From: Erpobdella octoculata
Taxonomy: Eukaryota; Annelida; Clitellata; Hirudinida; Erpobdellidae
Assembly (NCBI GenBank): GCA_963978895.1
Contig: OZ022246.1
Coordinates: forward strand, 20,961,359-21,025,358
DNA length: 64,000 nt
Reading direction: 5' to 3'
Each line of letters starts with the position of its first letter. Positions within the stretch are counted from its first letter, which is position 1. Both the position numbers and the translations under genes were made by a program. This document shows positions 14,290 through 24,400 of this stretch, piece by piece. The notes beneath the pieces were generated by a model, which was not told the origin of the DNA, searched no databases, and saw nothing but the letters and a program-made list of their open reading frames with translations.

Positions 14290-17257
14290 CTAACCGCTTG
14301 TATTTTGTATGCCTTAATACAGGAGTGTGGAGAGAAGTATTAAAACGTTTGGACCAGTTAAGAAGAAACAGTGGATCTGCTCGTGTATTTACAGAATACA
14401 TGAGTGGTGAAGATATGTTCGGACTCAATGAACCTTCAATCAGGAAAATCATTGAATCGGTTTGTTGATTTTTTTCCTTTTTATCTTACATTTATTTATT
14501 GATTTATTTATTTAGTTATTTATTTATTTATTTATGTGTTTATTTATATTGGTTCTTGAATTTTATTTCCACAAAGTTTGATAACATTGAATATTGTATT
14601 GATATAAATGCTAAGGTTATGCATGAATAGGTTCTCTTGCAACAAAATTATATTTCAGTGTAATAGGAACGTGTACATTTTAATTTTTTTAGTATTTAAA
14701 AAATGGAACAATATTTAGAAAGTGTCTGATTGTTTTTTTTTCTGATGAAATTTCTGATTGTACAAAAAAATAGGTATGAAATAAGTCAAAGAGATTTTGA
14801 CTGTTTTCCACAGTGAATTTAAATAATAACTTTATTGTCTTGTTTCAGCTCCCAGGAGTAGAACTGATGCAGAACTTGAATCTCAGATATGGCAAATCGT
14901 CTATGTACATTCCTCCACTTGCTGTCAATCCATCGGGTTCCATTCGGACTGAACCAAAGTCAAGGACATTTTTTAAAAGGCAAGTTATGTTATCAATGAA
15001 TCACTTCAGTTGTGCTGTAATTTACTCTCGATTTTATGCAAATTTATTTTTTCCGTGCTAATTAGGTTTGTATTTTCAGATCTCATACTCTGCTGAGGAA
15101 CTTCAATGCTGGTTCTTCTGCTAAATCTGCTTGGTTGGGTTCTGGTGAATTCAATATCGCTCAGTACATGAAACAGTTCACCGGTACGAAACCGCAGAGG
15201 TACCGGAGTCTCAAGACGGAGTGGAGAAACAACGTTTATCTTAGAAGATCAAACATACAGGTAGGTGGCGCTCCAGTTGTTTTTTCATACATTCTCAGTT
15301 TTAATATTTGTAAGGTGCCTTCTGTAGGGCTTGTTGTTTTGATTTTGTGGGTCACGTTGTAGATAGCTATTGTACATACTAATTCCTGTTAGCACTGATT
15401 ACTAATATTGAACCACTGGCCATATTGATGGGAAATATACCCACCCATATGCTCTGACAACTGCACATTTTAAATATAATTATTATATACTTGTATATGT
15501 TAATTTTTTATTCAAGTTATTTTTATTATGTTAATTAATTAAATAAATTATGTTAATTGCACTCTGCCAGGGGCTCGGCCTGTTTGCCGCACGGGAGATT
15601 GAGCAGTTTACGATGGTGATTGAGTACATCGGTGAATTGATTAGAAATGAAATCGCTGAATTACGTGAGAAAGTTTACGAACAACAAGTAATTATAATAT
15701 TGAATATTTACATCTACTATATATTTGTTACTTTTAGTTTATAAATTTGCTTTTATATTTATCATTTAATCTTTGAGAGTAATTTTAAAAGAGTTGTTCA
15801 AAAAGGTTGAATGAATTGTAATTTATTAAAATTTCTTGTTTTAATTTTTTAGATGTCGTATGAAATATTAACATAAAATAGTTTTTCTAAATTAAAGTAA
15901 ATCAACAGTCCGAAGCAGTTTTTTACAGTAAATTGTGGCAATAAGAAATATGAAAAAATTTTGGGATAAAAGGAACTTCGGAATAATCATTATTACTTTT
16001 TTATAATTATTATTTTTAATTAATTAACCTTTTTGAATGGTTATGCATTTGTGAATTGATTAGAAATGAAATCGCTGAATTACGTGAGAAAGTTTACGAA
16101 CAACAAGTAATTATAATATTGAATATTTACATCTACTATATATTTGTTACTTTTAGTTTATAAATTTGCTTTTATATTTATCATTTAATCTTTGAGAGTA
16201 ATTTTAAAAGAGTTGTTCAAAAAGGTTGAATGAATTGTAATTTATTAAAATTTCTTGTTTTAATTTTTTAGATGTCGTATGAAATATTAACATAAAATAG
16301 TTTTTCTAAATTAAAGTAAATCAACAGTCCGAAGCAGTTTTTTACAGTAAATTGTGGCAATAAGAAATATGAAAAAATTTTGGGATAAAAGGAACTTCGG
16401 AATAATCATTATTACTTTTTTATAATTATTATTTTTAATTAATTAACCTTTTTGAATGGTTATGCATTTTATCAGCTGACATAGTGGTGAAACAACAATT
16501 ATACAGTTAAAAGGGAATTAAATGTAATATTATTTTATATTATCATTTTAATTATATTGACCAGGATATGATAAATAGCAAATAGACTTAGTTAAAAATT
16601 TATTTTCATAGAATCGTGGCGTCTACATGTTTCGATTGGACGAAAACACGGTGGTCGATGCAACAATGGCAGGTGGGCCGGCCAGGTACGTCAATCATTC
16701 TTGCGATCCCAACTGTTTCACCGAGGTCGTCCCCACTGAGAAAGGCAACAAGATTATCATATTTGCCAAGAGAAAGATTCAAAGTGGAGAAGAGGTTGGT
16801 AGATATTACTATTAATCTCTCTGGTAGATTTGTAGGCTGCTGACCAATGTTACAGAGGTGAAGCGTGATGAAAGTTTTTGTTTTAATGAAGAAAAAAAAT
16901 TGTACAAAAATATAAGTTATTATATAATAAAAGTCAAATTGTCATATTAAATTTGTTTGCAATAATTTGTATTATATGTAGTTAAAATACAACCACACTG
17001 TTCTGTTTGCTTTACGTAGTTAATCAAGGTTTTCTTATATTAGTTCAGAGTGTGTTTATGTATTTCTTTTAAAATTTATCGATCACCTTCAATTAATCTT
17101 ATCACATTAAATCATATTTTATCATTTAAAATTAAATTTTTGTGTCTAATTTTTTCTTTTCCAGCTTTCTTATGACTACAAGTTGAACTTGGAAGATGAA
17201 AAGAGTAGAATCCCTTGCCTATGCGGTGCTGCAAATTGTTTGAAATGGATGAATTGA
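4517..17257 (+). CDS. KMT2C/D (trr-like): KMT2C/D (Trithorax-related) histone H3K4 methyltransferase, 25 coding exons, 1453 aa
   Basis: Exons: 4517-5899, 5978-6045, 7616-7677, 8928-9190, 9259-9286, 9357-9503, 9584-9715, 9778-9873, 10191-10216, 10294-10351, 10471-10595, 10838-10946, 11027-11166, 11291-11389, 11978-12084, 12370-12622, 12797-12909, 13068-13197, 13625-13805, 14323-14459, 14849-14979, 15080-15260, 15571-15687, 16612-16794, 17165-17257; all phases agree. Exon 1 is a low-complexity Pro/Phe/Asn-rich stretch, then a coiled coil (about residues 500-570). The C-terminal half is canonical: extended PHD (about 930-1040, CMLCGD and HANCSLW), FYRN/FYRC (about 1080-1220), WIN motif GSIRTEP with Arg about 1252 for WDR5, SET (1324-1423, NHSC at 1390-1393, YDY at 1426-1428) and post-SET CLCGAANC, ending WMN-stop as in KMT2C/D. 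The enzyme monomethylates H3K4 at enhancers in the COMPASS-like complex. No N-terminal PHD cluster or HMG box is seen. Intron 21 uses a GC donor. Confidence 0.93.
6164..6316 (+). repeat. Dispersed ~160-bp repeat (family C), copy 1
   Basis: Begins TTTATAGTCCTTTAACCAG, has core CATGGATCATAATTTGATCC, and ends CAAGGCGGAGTTG. Close copies lie at 6334-6474, 36849-37007, 57596-57775 (minus) and 63009-63119. It is in KMT2 intron 2. No coding frame, and no clear Pol III boxes seen, so class (SINE or MITE) is open. Confidence 0.7.
6334..6474 (+). repeat. Dispersed ~160-bp repeat (family C), copy 2
   Basis: More diverged neighbour of copy 1 with ACACCAGGTGTTTTAAGAC and AGATCATAATTTGATC. The two copies lie head to tail about 20 bp apart. 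Confidence 0.65.
6780..7085 (-). mobile_element. Degenerate Helitron family B 3' end with CT-rich minisatellite
   Basis: The junction CTGGCGGGATTACCCTGC followed by GTTTTTAGAGGGTTTTC resembles the reverse of the family B terminus at 11450. It is followed by about 250 bp of TTCCCGCTC-type minisatellite. Apparent reading frames here (Arg/Glu-rich or Ser/Leu-rich) come from that repeat. It sits in KMT2 intron 2. Confidence 0.6.
7175..7440. repeat. AT-rich tandem repeat, ~40-bp units
   Basis: Repeated TATATTAATAATTTTAATGT / ATTTCAATTAATC blocks, about six or seven imperfect units, in KMT2 intron 2. Confidence 0.6.
9902..10105 (+). repeat. tRNA-related SINE-like element in KMT2 intron 8
   Basis: GGTGCCGG...GAGAGGTTCGAATCTT (B-box-like GGTTCGAATC)...TGGTGTCACCGGCA looks like a decayed tRNA head of about 75 bp with its acceptor arms still pairing, followed by an unrelated body. 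No intact tRNA cloverleaf. Confidence 0.5.
11450..11876 (-). mobile_element. Short non-autonomous Helitron (family B), complete ends
   Basis: Read on the minus strand it starts TCTATATATATAAAAATCTC, carries the motif AAACGGCTGAACCGATTTG, an (AT)n/(AC)n tract, a GAGCGGGAGCAGGAAAGCG-type minisatellite, and ends with hairpin CCCCGG-CAACG-CCGGG and CCCGCTAG. It lies between A and T, as Helitrons require. No coding capacity. It sits in KMT2 intron 14, next to the extended PHD exons. Confidence 0.8.
13430..13492. repeat. (CATA)n microsatellite
   Basis: About 15 CATA units in KMT2 intron 18. Confidence 0.95.
14205..14286. repeat. (AT)n microsatellite
   Basis: Perfect AT dinucleotide run in KMT2 intron 19, ending about 35 bp before exon 20. 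Confidence 0.95.
15632..16469. repeat. Exact 419-bp tandem duplication spanning part of the SET exon
   Basis: Positions 15632-16050 and 16051-16469 read identically base for base. The unit begins inside KMT2 exon 23 (codons for ELIRNEIAELREKVYEQQ), includes its GTAATT donor, and continues 360 bp into the intron. The second copy has no 3' splice site before the exon fragment, so normal splicing should skip it. Confidence 0.93.
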
Positions 17258-17295
17258 ACTGATAGACTTTTGTTGTTTACTTCCAAATATCTCAT

Positions 17296-17302
<7 letters not shown>

Positions 17303-17379
<77 letters not shown>
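17303..17379. repeat. (AT)n microsatellite
   Basis: Perfect AT run in the KMT2 3' flank. Confidence 0.95.
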
Positions 17380-17383
<4 letters not shown>

Positions 17384-17570
17384 TTAAGTACTTTTTCTAT
17401 CGTGTTCTCTTTTGTTTTTGTAAAAAAATTTTAATGTTGACTTATTAAAACTGGTTTTTAATTAACAATCATGCTTGTTTCATACTGGTCTCTTTAAATC
17501 AAGTTTTATGGACTTCTTCGCAGTCCTTTTTCATAGACTGGCACATCATGTATTAACTGATTATGTGATG

Positions 17571-17642
17571 TGTGTGTGTGTGTGTTTGTGCGCGCGTTGG
17601 TGCGTGTGTGTGCGTGCGTAGGTGTGTGTGTGTGTGCGTGCG
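17571..17642. repeat. (TG)n / TGCG microsatellite
   Basis: Alternating purine-pyrimidine tract of TG and CG steps, potentially Z-DNA forming, in the KMT2 3' flank. Confidence 0.8.
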
Positions 17643-17698
17643 GTTTTTATGCCACAGTATTATTTGCTATTTCCAAGTTGTAATTTTTTTGTGTTTTA

Positions 17699-17704
17699 AA
17701 TAAA
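17699..17704 (+). terminator. Candidate polyadenylation signal of KMT2
   Basis: AATAAA about 440 bp after the KMT2 stop codon, beyond an (AT)n array. No other AATAAA closer to the stop was obvious. Position only; use is not proven. Confidence 0.35.
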
Positions 17705-18014
17705 TGAATACAATATATTTATATAGCACAGGTTTTTATGCATATCATGTCTTATCGTGGTTAAGTGGATGTTTAACTTTCTCTAATTTTATTTTTATTT
17801 CTCTTTCCTTCTCTCCCTCATAATAAATTTCGTCCCCCCTCCTCCCACTTTCTTTCTTAACTTAAATGTTCATCGATGTGTGTGGATTTTTCATTAAGCT
17901 TGATATTAACCTTTGTGTTACTTAAGACTGCCGACTTACTTACGAGCGTCACTGTTTTAGTTACCCGAGCTCTGCAGACTGCCATTTCAATTTGTAAATA
18001 TTTGAACGTGCCAG

Positions 18015-18046
18015 TAAGCTCTCTCCCACTACTTCTACTACTACTG

Positions 18047-18090
<44 letters not shown>

Positions 18091-18150
18091 GCCGCTACTA
18101 CACTACTACTACTGCTACTGCTACTGCTACTACTACAATTACTACTACCA
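18015..18150. repeat. (CTA)n trinucleotide array
   Basis: CTACTACTACTGC-type array of about 40 triplets. The Leu-rich frame across it is an artefact of the repeat. Confidence 0.92.
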
Positions 18151-18670
18151 AGTTCATATGATGGCTTATGTTTGTCTTAGGTTTTAGCTTCATTTTAATG
18201 ATCTTCATTACTTGTATGTATGCGCGCGATCCTTTTAGTTAAACTTGTATGCGACTTCGATGAGTACATATTTGTTGCATTACTGTTTACTTTGATTGAT
18301 TACTAGTTCGTAGGATGGGTAACACAAAATAATGCAAGGAAAATATTTTTTGATCTTCAGGGTGGGGTAAATCCATTCATTAGGGGCCATTCACATATTA
18401 CGTACGCATGAAACCCGCGATTTTGACCCCTCCCCTCCCCCCTGTTGCACCCCTTACGTAATGCTCTTCGAGGTCACCGAGTTGTACCTGGTCTTTGTGG
18501 TACGTTAGATGGAGTGTTAAACTATGAGTGACTGAAACGTAGGACGTCTTGGTCGTTTTTTAGTAACATAAATAATGGTCAGAAATACCGCTTACGGCTT
18601 TAGTGAGATTTCTTGTTTTCGTCTTTATGAAGATCAAACTTTGTTTTCTTAGTAATAATAATAAGTTTAT

Positions 18671-18903
18671 GAGGCGCTGGTGGCAGAGCGGTAGAGCGCT
18701 CGCCTGTTGATCGTTAGGTCGGCAGTTCAAGCCTCACCTGCGTCACCAGCGTAACTCCCTTAGGCAAGGAGTTCACTCGCATTGCTTTCTCATGTCTATG
18801 AAAATAGCGTGTTCTTCGAAGTTTCCGATCCAAAGGAACCTTCGTAAGCGCCTCTGACTTATCTGGCGCTATATAAATTCATCATTATTATTATTATTAT
18901 TAT
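18671..18903 (+). repeat. tRNA-derived SINE
   Basis: Head GGTGGCAGAGCGGTAGAGCG (A-box type) and GGCAGTTCAAGCC (B-box type) form a tRNA-like 80 bp. An unrelated body follows, then the tail GGCGCTATATAAATTCATC and (ATT)n. The GCGCTATATAAAT plus ATT-repeat tail is common in invertebrate SINEs. A related tail is at about 45605-45665. Confidence 0.85.
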
Positions 18904-20570
18904 GAAATAACTACAGTTGCATTTAATAACATAGGAGAAGGAGTGTTGGGGGTGATGGGCTGGTCGCATACTCCTTTTGATCAATTCTTGGCCCCTTTAG
19001 AAAATTATTATCTGTCCTATGATAAAGGTTAAATAGAGCTTTGTTTTTAATCATGATGTAGTTAAAGTGTGCTTTATAAAAGCAATTTTACAGAGTACCG
19101 TAATTGTTGGCATAAACGCGCATCTATGAAGGCCTACCCTGGAGAGGGGTATAAAAAAAGATGCAGCTTTATAAATAAACACAATTTGTTTGGTAGAATG
19201 TTTTATATTAATTATTGAAAATACATTTAACGTATTTAAATTTTATGATTGATAGTGTAACATTCTTTTTTATGACCTTTCCAGGCACTTCAGAGTACGC
19301 GTTATATGCGTGAAAATACGGTAGGTAGTAAAATGTCTTAAACTTGTATATATTGTTCAACTCAGTTTTTTAAAGTTGGGAAAATTCATCAATTTTTTTG
19401 TGAAAAATTGTTTGTTCTTCCCCATGGCCCGCAACTTGTTCGGGAAAAAGTTGCCCTGTGATTGCCAATTCGCTTCCGGTAAGATGGAAACTCTACGCCT
19501 ATCTTTAATAAAAAAAAAACTTGATAAACAATTAAAGGTCTGTTTAATATTCATACACGTCTAAGACTTCTAAATTATTTAATACTAAATTTACTGAATT
19601 TCTTATTTATTTTGTATAAATTGAAACAACGTACATCTTCCAAAATAGAGCTTTAAAGCAAAGCTCGGTTTGGGCAATTGGCATGAATTTTCATTAAACA
19701 GTTAAAGAAATCATTTTTGGCTAACATTTTATCTTAACTAGCAAATAAAAACAAAATTGAAGACAAGATTTTTTCTGCAAACAATATTTATGTTTTTTTT
19801 AATAATGTGTAATGTGTTGTCATCTATATATTAGGTAATGTGGTTCCGCCTAGATAGACAGCAGAGCAGACAAGTGAAGTTAATTAAAACCCTATAAAAC
19901 AATACTTTTTAGCTAATTATATGCTTGTTTATTTGTGTATTTAAATGTGCATGGACATAAAAGAGCTTGTGTGTAACTTGCACATTTTTGCAAATCCGGG
20001 TTAGGGGTAGGAGAATTTTTTCTTTGTCACCCTTAGTGCCTGAACGTCCCTGGTTTAGAATTACGTTACGAGAATTTTAAAATCTAATTGGAATGATTAT
20101 TGATTCTGTTAGATTAAAAATGAAAGCTTATCTTTAATAAGTACATTTATAAAGCCTTTATTCTTTTTGTTATATGCTTTCATGCACCAAACATTACTTC
20201 GTTAAAATTAGGAGGATCTTCAAATATGTTCTCAAGGGTCTTTAATTTTTTGTTTTGTTTTAATTAACGAGAGGCGCGCACATTTATTTTTCAGACAACT
20301 TACTATGACATGTGATGGATTAGAACAAAATTATGCTTACTGTGAGCATTATAATGTCTAGGTTCTGATTTGATATCATCTGTGGCGAATACTATAAACG
20401 CGCACTGAAGGAACATTCACAGTCTTGTCATCGTTGTGAATATTGAGTATCCAATATATCATTTATTTTTTCAGAGTTTGAAATATTAAAGTGTTTTTTC
20501 TATTTTTTCATTAAAAATGACTTTTTATAGAAAATATTATATTTTCTAATTAACTTAGAATCAATGTCTT
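18904..20570. other. Intergenic DNA between KMT2 and HRG1
   Basis: Apart from the MITE at 19096-19323, I see only AT-rich sequence without a recognisable exon. A patch at about 18380-18470 (GGGGCCATTCACATATTACG followed by GACCCCTCCCC) resembles a common invertebrate transposon end. Confidence 0.4.
19096..19323. mobile_element. Small MITE with CCGTA...ACGCG terminal inverted repeats
   Basis: Left end TACCGTAATTGTTGGCATAA then ACGCGC; right end, reversed, TACCGTATTTTCACGCATAT then AACGCG. The 228-bp element has no coding frame. Confidence 0.6.
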
Positions 20571-20696
20571 ATATGTATAAAATAGCCAAATTGAAATTCG
20601 TTACATAACTGAACGTTTACCTTAGTGTCCTAATATGTATAAAATAGTCAAATTGAAATTCGTTACATAACAGAACGTTTACCTTAGTGTCCTAAT
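20571..20696. repeat. 62-bp tandem duplication upstream of HRG1
   Basis: Two nearly identical 62-bp units starting ATATGTATAAAATAG and containing TCGTTACATAAC. They end about 160 bp before the HRG1 start codon, so they lie in the probable promoter. Confidence 0.8.
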
Positions 20697-20857
20697 TACA
20701 ATAACAAAGCTCGGTCGGTTTCACAGCTGACTGAATACTGCATTGCTCATAAATGATCCCAGTCCGTGTTGTCAGTTGACAGTGCCTATTAGGCTACAAA
20801 AGTGTTGCAAATGGATTGTTGAATAAATAAGAAATTCGCGAATTGTGTTTATCCATA

Positions 20858-21341
20858 ATGAAAGTTCCAAAAAACTGCGCAGCCAATGCTCGTCTGGGAT
20901 TAGCAGTGTACGGAGTGGTTGGAGGAATAATGGTTTTCTTCACGTTCGGCTTCCAATTTCACAATTGGCCGTGTGCAGCATGGGGTCTTCTCTCAGGCAA
21001 GCAAAACGTTTTATTGATAATAAATCTTTACACATTTATGTAACATAAGGCATGGACTACTAGATAGAAGTACCTATTTTTTATGTAGGAGTTCATGCAT
21101 AAGAGGTAGTCAAATTATTTGTTGTTTAGGGGTTAGCCTATCCTCAAATGATTTCACGTGATCTTGACCGATTTTGAACCCCTCCATCACCCCCACTAAA
21201 AAGTGTCACAAAATCTTTGCGGGCTTTAGAAAAATATAAACAAAGACATTATAAGCTATAAGCTGAACATTCGTTTTTATTTCGTCCTGATATTAGTTTA
21301 AGGACGACAATTAGAACAGAAACAAGAGTAAACATTAAACA

Positions 21342-21426
<85 letters not shown>

Positions 21427-24400
21427 ACGATATCACCAAATCGTATACCGGGCTCAATAGAATGGTTTTGATGTTTTATTGGAAAATAATAAATGAAGCT
21501 TTGTTACGGCTAGTTATACCTTCTGGTTTAATAATAATGTCCATAATAGTTATTCGAAGTCCTTTAACGTCTATCAATGGGAAAACCTATTGTAAAAACA
21601 GCGATTTTACATTATTACCCCCTTCTTAATTCTGTTCGTCCCGAACAGCAAATCGCTTTTAAGAAATGCGACTCGGCCACGAACACCAAAATACCTTGAT
21701 CTTTACTCGTGGCTTTGACCGCAATTCGCAAACAACATGGTCAAGTCTCTTGACCGTTTGACACAGTTTCTTCCAGTCCTTCTTTGGCTCATCAACAGAG
21801 TCTTTCTTTGGCTCATCGTCGCCATTTTTGCACGGTTCATCACAGCCTTTTTTGCATGCCTCGTCCTGAACATCTTTGCACGGTTTATCGGAATTGTCTG
21901 CTTTTTCTTCTTCCTTCACATCCTTTAGATCTTTCTCAAGAAACTCTTCAAAAGGTTTTTCGAAAACACGTTCCATAAATCCAATAAATCCCTTCATCAA
22001 ACTGTTATTTGATTTTACAATGACTCTTAGTCTATCTGATCTAGAATCTTCTGTGGATTCATCTGATTTAAAACCCTCGGTACCGTTCTCTGTTCTTGTC
22101 TCATTTTTTCTAGAGTTTTTGCTTGCTGCATTGCTATTGTTGTTTTGGAGAAGTTCATCGCCGTCATGTTTGTTTTCTTCCAAACAACAATCGAACGTTT
22201 ACTTTTCACATTCCAACTCGGCTCTTTCGTCGGTGTCAACTTTCGTATCGTCCAGCGGATCTTTCTTCAAATTATCGCCATCGTCTCTCAAATCAGTGTC
22301 TTCTTTTCTTGTCAAGTTAACTTTGACGTATTTTTCCATTGGAGTTTCGTCCGTTTCTAAATCCTCGGTTGCTTCATCCGAGTCAGATTCTTCACTAAAA
22401 TCTGACCCTGAATATTCGGTGACGTCGTCTGTTATGGAGGCTTCCGTTTCAGAACCGTCGCTGTATGGGTGAAAGCCGTAGTTGTTATTGCCATTATTAT
22501 AATCATCATCGTCACTTTCATCCTCATCGTTTTGCATTTCGTTTTCAACATTCTTCTCATCTTCTTTAGTTTGGTTTTTTGACGTCCAAACCGACTGTAT
22601 CACTGTCACCATCTTTGCATGGTTCATCTTGAGCATCTTTGCAAGGTTCCTTATCATGACCGTCTTTGACAGGCTCATCATCATGACCCACCTGACTTGT
22701 GCAGTCTGTACGGCCGTCATCCGTCACATGCTCTGAGACACAGCTGGTGGACTCCAGTTCAAATTGGGTTTCGCCGCAGCAACCCACATCACCAGCAGCC
22801 CGCTGGTCCAGAACCGTGTCCACCACTGCCTCAGCCAACCCTGCGACCAAACTCTCAACAGTTGTACCGGCTGCTGCCACTTTGTTTCCGTGGCCAAGAA
22901 TCATTCCTTCTCCTGTCTTCTTCTGTGCTGCCATGTTTTCTTTCGCTCGTTGTCTTTCTTCCTCCAGCAATTTGTTTTTTAATTTCCTTCGCTTGACCAC
23001 AGCCTCCTCGTCAATGTCGAATAGATATTCGTCGTCGTCAGGCCCATAGCCCTCATTCACTAACGCGGCTAAGAGGCGTTCCATAAGTTCGTCCTTTTTA
23101 CCTGTATCGCTCAGGCCACGTTTCTCCAGCTCGTCTTTCATTTCACTCGCCCAAAGCTCATCCAATGATTTCAAAACCATTCTTGTATCCCAATTCTGAC
23201 ACCAATGTTACGATATCACCAAATCGTATACCGGGCTCAATAGAATGGTTTTGATGTTTTATTGGAAAATAATAAATGAAGCTTTGTTACGGCTAGTTAT
23301 ACCTTCTGGTTTAATAATAATGTCCATAATAGTTATTCGAAGTCCTTTAACGTCTATCAATGGGAAAACCTATTGTAAAAACAGCGATTTTACATTAATA
23401 TATATATATATATATATAAAAGAACATGTCCTGACTGACTGACAGATGACTGACTGATAATCAACGCCGAGCTCAAACGCCTCATCCTAGGAACGTGAAA
23501 TTTGGAACTTATATTACTTTTATAGCGTAAACATCCGCTAAGAAAGGATTTTTGAAAATTTTGTTCCTGAGGGGAAAAAACTGGAAAACAAACTATTTTC
23601 TAAAACAATGTATATCTCGAAAACCAAAAATGAGGAGATTTTGAAATTTGGTATATAGATTCTTTTTGAAAAATAAAAAGATACGTGTTTTAGCATTTTT
23701 TGAAAATTTGGTTTCCAGGACTTCAAATGTGGGGTGGAAAATAGGGCTAATTGTTTTTTTTATTATAGTAACTGCTACTCAAAAACAGTAAATACCACAG
23801 ATGTAAAAATTATTATTTAGTTTCTTTTCTAAAAATAAAGATATACGTGATTCACCATTTTTTACAAATTTGGTTTCCCGGACCTCAAATGTGGGTTGGA
23901 AAATTGGGTTATTTGGTTTTTAAAGTAGCTTCTACTCAAAAACTGTTAATGTTACAAAAGTAAAAATTAGTATTTAGTTTCTACTCTAAAAATAATGATA
24001 TACGGGTTTCACAATTTATTGAAAATTTGGTTTCCAGGACTTCAAATGTGGGGTGGAAAATAGGGTTATTTGGTTTTTAAAGTAACTGCTACTCAACAAC
24101 TGTAATTGCCACAGATGTAAAAATTAATACTTAGTATCCACTCAAAAAAAAAAAAAGATATACGTGTTTCATCATTTTTTGGGTTATTTGGTTTTTAAAG
24201 TAGCTGCTACTCAAAAACTGTTAATGCTACAGAAGTAAAAATTAGTATTTAGTTTCTACTCCAAAAATAATGAAATACGTGTTTAAGCATTTTTTGAAAA
24301 TTTGGTTTCCAGGACCTCAAATGTGGGGTGGAAATAAGGGTTATTTGATTTCAAAATAACTGCTACTCACAAACTGTAAGTGCTACAAATGTAAAAATTA

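Larger units (their letters stand above)
21423..23394 (-). mobile_element. Non-autonomous LTR retrotransposon with SAP-domain gag-like frame
   Basis: Two apparently identical 189-bp direct repeats (21423-21611 and 23206-23394) flank 1.6 kb. Read on the minus strand the LTRs start TGTAAAATCG and end CGTAACA. The 5' LTR is followed at once by TGGTGTCAGAATTGGGAT, a primer binding site of the Leu-tRNA type used by many Ty3/gypsy elements. A purine tract AAGAAGGGGG precedes the 3' LTR. Flanks are AT repeats (ATAT is a possible target duplication). There is no protease, reverse transcriptase, RNase H or integrase, so it must depend on a helper. Near-identical LTRs imply recent insertion. Confidence 0.88.

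Noticed and set aside
16051..16106. Second copy of the SET exon as a mutually exclusive exon
   Set aside because: The copy lacks the first half of the exon and has no acceptor; it is only a by-product of the 419-bp duplication.
17876..18187. Poly-Leu frame
   Set aside because: Product of the (CTA)n array.
18671..18752. Functional tRNA gene
   Set aside because: A and B boxes are present, but the cloverleaf is imperfect and it is joined to a SINE body and (ATT)n tail.
21876..23049. Plus-strand Ser/Phe-rich frames
   Set aside because: Shadows of the minus-strand SAP-domain frame of the LTR element.
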